A stretch of DNA of 64,000 nt, taken from NCBI GenBank assembly GCA_051880035.1, contig JBJENE010000001.1, forward strand, positions 1 through 64,000, given 5' to 3'. Shown here one piece after another: positions 58,369 through 64,000 of this stretch. How positions within the stretch are numbered: the first letter of the stretch is position 1; every line of letters starts with the position of its first letter. The position numbers were made by a program, and so were the translations under genes. A model generated the notes under the pieces. That model was not told the origin of the DNA. It searched no databases and saw only the letters and a list, made by a program, of their open reading frames with translations. This DNA is from Eshraghiella sp051880035. GTDB taxonomy: Bacteria > Bacillota > Clostridia > Lachnospirales > Lachnospiraceae.

Positions 58369-59931
58369 TTATGTCTCCATATTCTGTTGTATTGATGCAA
58401 CACCCAGTTCTTTGGATATTTCGTCATCGAAATCTGTTCTAAAAGGTGCTGCCGGAAGATTGTTTCCGCCAAAAAGTGACGGTATTACATAATTGCTCCA
58501 GCAGTATCTTGCGTAAACCGGTCTTGGCACTTCGGGAGAAGTAAGAATCATAACATCTTTAACGATATCAATGTCGGCACGATAAAATACTTTATCTTCT
58601 CCTGCAATTTCATATGCCTTAGGTTCACCTGTTATATGAAGTCCGTCAGCATAGTCAAAATGTATCTCAAGTGAACTGCCGTTAATAACCTTGTAGTTGA
58701 AAATAGGTCCGAAAGCCTTCTTTGGATTGATTAATCCATATGCAAGCCAAAGTGCCTGAAGCGCCATTCGCTCACCTACGGGACCTTTATTTACAGGGTG
58801 GATTTCATTCCATTGTCCGCAGTCCGGGATAACTGTAATTCCGGTATTCTTTATTGTCTTAAATGCCCGCATCTGGGCTTCCCTGATAATAGGCCAGTTC
58901 TTAAAATCCGGATCGGTAAGATACTTGTGCATCGGAAGCTGGGTAATAATGAACGGAAGAGTATCATCACCCCAGTTTTCTCTCCACAGGCTTATCATTC
59001 GTGAAAAAAGTTTGTAATATGACCTTGGCCGATGATCATCGCTCTCACCCTGGTAGTAAATGAAACCGCGCAAAGAGTAAGGGCATATTTCCATAAGCAT
59101 CTGGTCATATAAGCCGGCAGGACGGAACGGGTTGAAATTGTTAATCGGACCGGGCCATTGACACTGGCCGCAGATTTCCTGAACTTCATCCCAGGAAATG
59201 GAAGGGTTGTCGCTGTAACATTTATTACATTTCTCGTTCCATTCCTTTTCGAATATTAAATAATCATCATATTCTTTCTGCTGCTGTTCCAAAGATTTTC
59301 CGGCATTTCTTTCATCAAATTCGTCTATATATATTCTTGTATCGGCATTTTCGAGGATAGCTTCCCTGCTCATCCATGCACTGGCAGATGTACCTCCCCA
59401 GTTACATCCTATTATTCCAATGGTAACACCCAGTTTCTCCTGAAGCTTTTCAGCAAAAAGATATGCAACTGCGGACCAGGTTCCGAATTCTTCGTTATCT
59501 GACAGCTGCCACACTGCTTTGTCGAAAGCCTCATAATAAGCATCATTTCGGTAAGGAAGTTTAGGTGTATAGAAAAATCTTATTGAAGGATTAGGTTTTT
59601 TACTAACCCTGTCCCAGTCGGTACATCTTGCAAGGTCAAACTCCATGTTGGACTGTCCGCCTGCAAGCCAGACCTCGCCTAAAGCAATGTTTCTGAGGGT
59701 AACTTTACTTTGGCCGTCCCATGCGGTAAGAGTGAGACCTTCGGCTTCTTTCATAGGCGGGAAAGTAAGCTCCCAGCTTCCGTCGGATTTGGTATGTGTG
59801 TTTGCCGTAAAGGAGTTAAAATTTACGGTAACCATGTCTTCCGGCGTGGATTTTCCAAAAAATTTGATTGGTTTATTACGCTGTAAAACCATGTTATCGG
59901 TAAAAACAGCTGCAAGAATTTTTTTACTCAT
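58369..59931 (-). CDS. SASA-type carbohydrate O-acetylesterase
   Basis: Esterase of 520 residues related to sialate O-acetylesterases (SGNH/SASA domain). An N-terminal beta-sandwich (about 1-85) is followed by the catalytic domain with the nucleophile serine in LAGGQSNMEFD (about 94) and the oxyanion residues in GCNWGGTSAS and YYQGESDDHR. A histidine near NEIHPVNKG (about 365) completes the set. No signal peptide. In a plant-glycan locus it most likely removes O-acetyl groups from xyloglucan or similar oligosaccharides rather than from sialic acid. It is the last gene on the minus arm, 58 bases behind the GH74 gene. Confidence 0.85.
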   Translation of the reverse strand: MSKKILAAVFTDNMVLQRNKPIKFFGKSTPEDMVTVNFNSFTANTHTKSDGSWELTFPPMKEAEGLTLTAWDGQSKVTLRNIALGEVWLAGGQSNMEFDLARCTDWDRVSKKPNPSIRFFYTPKLPYRNDAYYEAFDKAVWQLSDNEEFGTWSAVAYLFAEKLQEKLGVTIGIIGCNWGGTSASAWMSREAILENADTRIYIDEFDERNAGKSLEQQQKEYDDYLIFEKEWNEKCNKCYSDNPSISWDEVQEICGQCQWPGPINNFNPFRPAGLYDQMLMEICPYSLRGFIYYQGESDDHRPRSYYKLFSRMISLWRENWGDDTLPFIITQLPMHKYLTDPDFKNWPIIREAQMRAFKTIKNTGITVIPDCGQWNEIHPVNKGPVGERMALQALWLAYGLINPKKAFGPIFNYKVINGSSLEIHFDYADGLHITGEPKAYEIAGEDKVFYRADIDIVKDVMILTSPEVPRPVYARYCWSNYVIPSLFGGNNLPAAPFRTDFDDEISKELGVASIQQNMET

Positions 59932-59989
59932 AATAATTCACATTCCCTTCTCCTATACGGATGGCTATGAAATAATTCTAAGAGTTATA

Positions 59990-62344
59990 TTATGCAGGCT
60001 CTCCATAAATAAGACCTCTGGAACCGGTAGCAATGTAGAATCTTCCGAATACTCTTGAGTCACCGCAGACACAATTAATATCACCAAACATCTGATGATC
60101 GTTATTGATACGGCACCAGGTTTTACATTCATCTGTAGAAATATAAAAACCGTATACTCCGTCAATTGTTGCTGCTGCATATACAGCCTTGTTACCCGTA
60201 AGGTAATCGGAATCCTTATTAATTCCAAGTCCGATTTTGTAGAATGTATCGGCAGGATTGGTAAGCTTCTCAAAAGTCAGGGAATCGGAAACTTTGTCGT
60301 ATACCATTTTCCATATTCCGTCTTTAATCATTGAGATATAGAAAATACCGCTTTTTCCGTGTTCAGGACATACGGATGCTTTGTCAAAAGTATCAATATT
60401 GCTTAAAACCGCATCCGGAACATAATCAGGAACAGGATACTGTACAAACGACTTTCCGCCGTCATGGCTTATATATACTTCTCTGGCCGTATTAAATCCG
60501 TACATTATATCTGAATCGCATCTGTCGGAAAAAACTTTCATATTACCTGTTGTAACTTCATTTCCGTCTAAGTTATAAAAAGACGCTCTTGCAAAAGTAT
60601 TGCCGCCGTCATGGCTGTAAAGAACGGCTTCTACAGGAAGAGAAAGACCATCGGCTACAGACCAGACTATTTTATTGCAGTCGGGACTTAATGCAACCCA
60701 TCCTGAATTGCAATTAGGACGGCAGATTTTGTCTAAAAGCCCATCAATCAGACTGCTTATGCCGTAAGGCATATCAAGGCGTCTGAATGTTTTGCACTGG
60801 TTGGTTGAAAGGATAAGACCGCCCTTTGTAAGACCTGTCCAGTTACCTCTCGGAGTTACCACAACGAAATCAGGGTTATCATCCGAAAAATCTGCATTAA
60901 TGCATGTAATATATCTGTTACCGTCCGCATCATCAAATGAATTGCGGCATGGTGTGTGTAAATCCGTAAAAGCAAATCCGCCCAGATCGCCCACTATATC
61001 AAGTGCGATAACATCACCTTTATGAGGACTGTATACATTGAGGTGTACAGTTTCTTCAATGCCGGTACATCTGTCACACCACTCACAGTCGTCAGAGGTA
61101 AAATTGGATGTGCCGAAAACACCTGTTCCGGAGTTGAAAATTACATCATCAGGGTTAAAAGGATTGATTTTAATATCACTTAACCAGTGGATTAATGAGT
61201 GTCCTCCGTTAAATTCAGGTTTCATATATGATGTGTTAAAATGAATTGTCTCTAAATCAAAAAGTTGTACCTTCCAGGTATTGCCGTAATCTTTGGATAT
61301 AAATACCATATCGCCTCTCCGCTCACAAAGAGTGGAAGCCACAAGAAGTCCCGGAACCATAGGAGAGGAGCAGATTCCGCCGAACCCGCATTCGTTGATG
61401 CCGTCTTTAGTATATTCAAAAACAGTTCCGGTAGGAGTGATGTTTTCGTATTCTCCGAGAGTACCGTCACTTAGTATCGGATAACGGATTATTTTGCCGT
61501 TGCAGGCATCTCCCGAATCGCAGCTGTAACCTTCATCAGTAACATAAGAAAACGGTCCGGTGGCAGATAATGTAACATAAAAGTATTTTCCGTCAAAATC
61601 ATACCGGTGTCCCACAAGTCCCGAAATTTTAATATCAGGAACAATTACTGATTCAGGCATTGAAAGCTTACTCCAGCTGGCACCTGCATCCTTGGAAATG
61701 AACAGACTGTGGCCCCTCATGGTTTTATCTGAGGATGCATTGTCGATTCCTGCTGTTGCGAGAACCAGAATCTGAGACATACCGTCCTTAACCACAAGCG
61801 GATTGACCCATATAAAGGTGTCATTGGATTCATTGCGGCATCCTGCAGATTCGATTGAGATATATTCCCAGTCTTTACCCCGGTTGGTTGAACGGAGAAG
61901 TCCCCCTGTCTGACTTGCAAAATATATTATATCTGAATTATTTGGGTCAACTACGAGTCTGAAACCTGTACCTCTGCCCGGCCAGTTTCCGTGAACGCGG
62001 CATGGAAGTTCATAATATGTAAAAGTCTCTCCGTAATCGTCGGAGGAAGCAAAAACGCCTTTGCGCATTGTGCTTTCGTCATTGATACCGCATGTAAGGT
62101 AAAGTCTTTCAGGATAGTTGTTATCAAGGGCAATTGCGGTAACGAATGTCTCACTTATATCAAACATTGTTACATGGTCAATAAGACTTATCCATCTGCC
62201 TTCCTTCGCGTCGTAACGGTATGTACCTCCGATGTCTGTTCTGCAATACAAAACATCTTTCCTGTGGGGATGAAAAGCAAACCCCGTTACATATCCGCCT
62301 CCCGGAATAGGAAGGTTACCGTAGTTGTAAGCAATATTTTTCAT
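59990..62344 (-). CDS. GH74 xyloglucanase-like enzyme
   Basis: Glycoside hydrolase family 74 protein of 784 residues made of two seven-bladed propellers with BNR-type repeats. The opening GGGYVTGFAFHPHRKDVLYCRTDIGGTYRYD carries the family signature (written here in order; catalytic aspartate in RTDIGG, about residues 36-41). Asp-box-like segments such as SKDAGASW, SKDYGNTW, SHDGGNTF and SHDGGKSF recur through the chain. GH74 enzymes cut the beta-1,4-glucan backbone of xyloglucan, internally or from reducing ends. No signal peptide is present (MKNIAYNYGNLPIPGGG), unusual for an endo-enzyme and consistent with action on imported oligosaccharides. GGAG precedes the ATG. Confidence 0.9.
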   Translation of the reverse strand: MKNIAYNYGNLPIPGGGYVTGFAFHPHRKDVLYCRTDIGGTYRYDAKEGRWISLIDHVTMFDISETFVTAIALDNNYPERLYLTCGINDESTMRKGVFASSDDYGETFTYYELPCRVHGNWPGRGTGFRLVVDPNNSDIIYFASQTGGLLRSTNRGKDWEYISIESAGCRNESNDTFIWVNPLVVKDGMSQILVLATAGIDNASSDKTMRGHSLFISKDAGASWSKLSMPESVIVPDIKISGLVGHRYDFDGKYFYVTLSATGPFSYVTDEGYSCDSGDACNGKIIRYPILSDGTLGEYENITPTGTVFEYTKDGINECGFGGICSSPMVPGLLVASTLCERRGDMVFISKDYGNTWKVQLFDLETIHFNTSYMKPEFNGGHSLIHWLSDIKINPFNPDDVIFNSGTGVFGTSNFTSDDCEWCDRCTGIEETVHLNVYSPHKGDVIALDIVGDLGGFAFTDLHTPCRNSFDDADGNRYITCINADFSDDNPDFVVVTPRGNWTGLTKGGLILSTNQCKTFRRLDMPYGISSLIDGLLDKICRPNCNSGWVALSPDCNKIVWSVADGLSLPVEAVLYSHDGGNTFARASFYNLDGNEVTTGNMKVFSDRCDSDIMYGFNTAREVYISHDGGKSFVQYPVPDYVPDAVLSNIDTFDKASVCPEHGKSGIFYISMIKDGIWKMVYDKVSDSLTFEKLTNPADTFYKIGLGINKDSDYLTGNKAVYAAATIDGVYGFYISTDECKTWCRINNDHQMFGDINCVCGDSRVFGRFYIATGSRGLIYGEPA

Positions 62345-62365
62345 TAAAAATCTCCTTTACCAAAT

Positions 62366-62400
62366 AAGTCCGGCAAAGCACAAAGGTCCTTGCCGGACTT
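62366..62400. repeat. intercistronic hairpin between GH31 and GH74 genes
   Basis: AAGTCCGGCAA (62366-62376) pairs with TTGCCGGACTT (62390-62400) over 11 bases. There is no T-run after it on the minus strand, so it is more likely an mRNA-stability or attenuation element than a terminator. Confidence 0.6.
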
Positions 62401-62418
62401 AATATTCTGACTTAAAAA

Positions 62419-64000
62419 TTAGTATATTTTATATTCTTTGCCATCTCTGACAAATACAGGAATAACATCAATCGGCGCATCTGCAATAACAATCTGTCCG
62501 CCTTCGAATACTTTTCCTGATAAAGCATCTTTCCATGATGCTCCTTTAGGAAGATATACGCTTCGCTTGAAAGTTTTGGCTTCCATAATAGGTGCAACAA
62601 GAATGTCAGGTCCAAACATGTATTCATCTTCATACTGCCAGCAGTCTTTATCTGCAGGGAAGTCGAAGAAAAGAGGACGCATAACCGGTGTTCCGTGAAG
62701 GTGTGCTTCCATCATACATTCGCGTATATAGTCGCGGAGATTTTCACGGATAAAAAGGAATTTCTTCATTATCTCGTAATTATCTTCTCCAAAGCTCCAT
62801 ACTTCATTATCCTGACCTGATGTAAATGTTCTTACACCGTCAATATATTCAACTTCACGCTCATAATAAGGAAGTCTTTCTCCGTGCAGACGGAATACAG
62901 GGCAGAACGCACCCCACTCAAACCATCTTACAAGAAGTTCCCTGAAGTTCTCGTCTTTGCCGTCGCCTCCGATGAAACCTCCGATATCTGAAGTCCACCA
63001 AGGAATGCCGGCAAGACCCATTGAAAGACCTGCCTGAAGCTGCTCTCGGAAAGCACGGAAGCTGGAATTAATATCTCCTGACCATGTAAGTGTGCCGTAT
63101 TTCTGGCTTCCTGCCCATGCACATCTTACAAGGCTCATTATATCTTTTTCACCCTCGGCTTTTAAGCCGTCATAAAATCCTTTGGCATACATTACAGGAT
63201 AGATGTTGGTACACTGGAGAGCAGGACCTGCATAGTAACGGAACACGTCAAAATCATAAGGACCGTATTCCGGCTCAGCCTCGTCTAACCAGAAGCAGTG
63301 AATGCCTTTGTCGTAGTAGTTTTTCTTGCAGCAGTCCCATACATACTGTCTTGCACCCGGATGTGTTGCATCATAGAAAACGGTATCACCCATCCAGTTC
63401 ATATGGAAACCTGAAGCACGGTCTGTTCCTACAAGATATCCTCTGTCATTCATTTCAGGGAAGTTAATTGATTTCTCGTCAATTGTAGGCCATACGGAAA
63501 CGGCAATTTCAACTCCCAGTTCCTTACATTCCTTAATCATGGCTTCAGGATCCGGCCAGTCTCTCGGTTCAAACCTGAAATCACCCTGTCTTGTCCAATG
63601 GAAAAAGTCAACTACAATTACATCCATAGGAAGACCGCGTCTTTTATGTTCCCGTACAACATTCATAAGTTCTTCCTGGGTTCTGTATCTGAGTTTACAC
63701 TGCCAGAAACCTAATCCGTATTCAGGCATCATAGGAGAGAATCCTGTTGCTTTCGCATAATTTTCTTCGATTTCGGCAGGAGTGTCTCCGGCGGTAATAA
63801 AATAATCAAGCTTCTTGGTACTCTTAGCGGTCCACTCGGTACGGTTGTTACCGAATGTGGCAGTTCCTACTGCAGGGTTGTTCCAGAGGAAACCATAACC
63901 TCTGCTGGAAATATAGAAAGGTACACTGGCCTGGCTGTTCCTGTGGCAAAGCTCAAGGATGGAACCCTTTTTGTTAAGGGATGCATCCTGATACTGTCCC
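62419..64000 (-). CDS. GH31 alpha-xylosidase-like enzyme, partial
   Basis: Glycoside hydrolase family 31 protein whose N-terminal part lies beyond base 64000; about 526 C-terminal residues are visible. The frame stays open from 63732 to the edge with family sequence (VPFYISSRGYGFLWNNPAVG, then MPEYGLGFWQCKLRY). The nucleophile is the aspartate in CFWLDEAEPEYG and the acid/base the aspartate in LTWSGDINSSF. These motifs, with W-L-D-E-A-E-P, fit alpha-xylosidases of the YicI-like group rather than the W-N-D-M-N-E type seen at 25930-27891. It would remove alpha-xylose side chains from xyloglucan oligosaccharides, next to the GH74 gene transcribed after it. Confidence 0.9.
   Translation of the reverse strand, partial: GQYQDASLNKKGSILELCHRNSQASVPFYISSRGYGFLWNNPAVGTATFGNNRTEWTAKSTKKLDYFITAGDTPAEIEENYAKATGFSPMMPEYGLGFWQCKLRYRTQEELMNVVREHKRRGLPMDVIVVDFFHWTRQGDFRFEPRDWPDPEAMIKECKELGVEIAVSVWPTIDEKSINFPEMNDRGYLVGTDRASGFHMNWMGDTVFYDATHPGARQYVWDCCKKNYYDKGIHCFWLDEAEPEYGPYDFDVFRYYAGPALQCTNIYPVMYAKGFYDGLKAEGEKDIMSLVRCAWAGSQKYGTLTWSGDINSSFRAFREQLQAGLSMGLAGIPWWTSDIGGFIGGDGKDENFRELLVRWFEWGAFCPVFRLHGERLPYYEREVEYIDGVRTFTSGQDNEVWSFGEDNYEIMKKFLFIRENLRDYIRECMMEAHLHGTPVMRPLFFDFPADKDCWQYEDEYMFGPDILVAPIMEAKTFKRSVYLPKGASWKDALSGKVFEGGQIVIADAPIDVIPVFVRDGKEYKIY

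Noticed and set aside
1..64000. tRNA, rRNA, CRISPR arrays or complete insertion sequences
   Set aside because: No cloverleaf-like conserved arms, no regularly spaced direct repeats and no transposase frames were found on reading both strands; a dedicated search could still reveal small RNA genes.

Overview
The window reads as a chromosomal segment of an anaerobic, low-GC Firmicute, most likely a gut or rumen Lachnospiraceae (Clostridia). The reasons are the A+T-rich intergenic regions with AGGAGG-type ribosome sites, FabK as the enoyl-ACP reductase, a BspA-type leucine-rich protein, an EndA-like nuclease lipoprotein of the kind common in that family, ZTP and yybP-ykoY riboswitches, and many intracellular glycoside hydrolases. 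The genus cannot be fixed from the sequence. No rRNA, tRNA, CRISPR array or complete mobile element was seen, and no stretch over 300 bases lacks a gene.

Layout. 1-1.1 kb (minus): a class V aminotransferase cut by the left edge, behind an ECF transporter S component. 1.2-7.5 kb (plus): a compact operon of a polar amino-acid ABC importer (binding lipoprotein, permease, ATPase) interleaved with two tandem Xi-class glutathione-transferase (glutathionyl-hydroquinone reductase-like) genes, a GNAT acetyltransferase and an M20 peptidase. The first transferase carries an in-frame TAA 37 codons before its homologous end. 7.5-8.8 kb: an accessory islet with a small HTH regulator, a fragment of a type I restriction specificity gene and three small unknown proteins. 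8.9-12.9 kb: small membrane proteins, a tocopherol-cyclase-like protein and a GH36 alpha-galactosidase. 12.9-18.5 kb: a Mn2+ (yybP-ykoY) riboswitch with a P-type cation ATPase, pyruvate kinase and an M20 amidohydrolase. 18.6-25.8 kb: a secreted nuclease, a three-gene ABC exporter and a divergent NarL-type two-component system. 25.9-29.3 kb: a GH31 alpha-glucosidase and FtsW/RodA.

29.4-34.8 kb is a fatty-acid synthesis operon (TetR-like regulator, fabH, acpP, fabK, fabG, fabF, fabZ). A shared GCACACAGTGTGC palindrome lies at the regulator's own promoter and before fabH. 34.8-36.9 kb (minus) holds the last two steps of IMP synthesis as separate genes, an archaeal-type PurO and a stand-alone AICAR transformylase, under a ZTP riboswitch. 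36.9-44.7 kb: HAD phosphatases, an aldo/keto reductase, an esterase, a YgiQ radical SAM protein, and a convergent uracil salvage pair (upp and a uracil permease) separated by a cluster of hairpins.

44.7-50.5 kb: a leucine-rich repeat protein, a VWA protein and a MoxR AAA+ ATPase in an overlapping operon with an apparently leaderless start, followed without a gap by a radical SAM protein and an RNA uracil methyltransferase. 50.6-54.4 kb: an orphan LytS-type kinase, a minimal protein-kinase-like protein and an alanine:sodium symporter. 54.4-64 kb: a glycan locus (GH3, a clan GH-A-like enzyme, a SASA esterase, GH74, and a GH31 cut by the right edge) whose make-up points to xyloglucan breakdown. 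None of the four enzymes with a visible start has a signal peptide, which suggests import of oligosaccharides before digestion.

The best candidates for undescribed biology are the importer/Xi-GST/GNAT/M20 operon, the LRR-VWA-MoxR operon and the intracellular GH74-centred locus.
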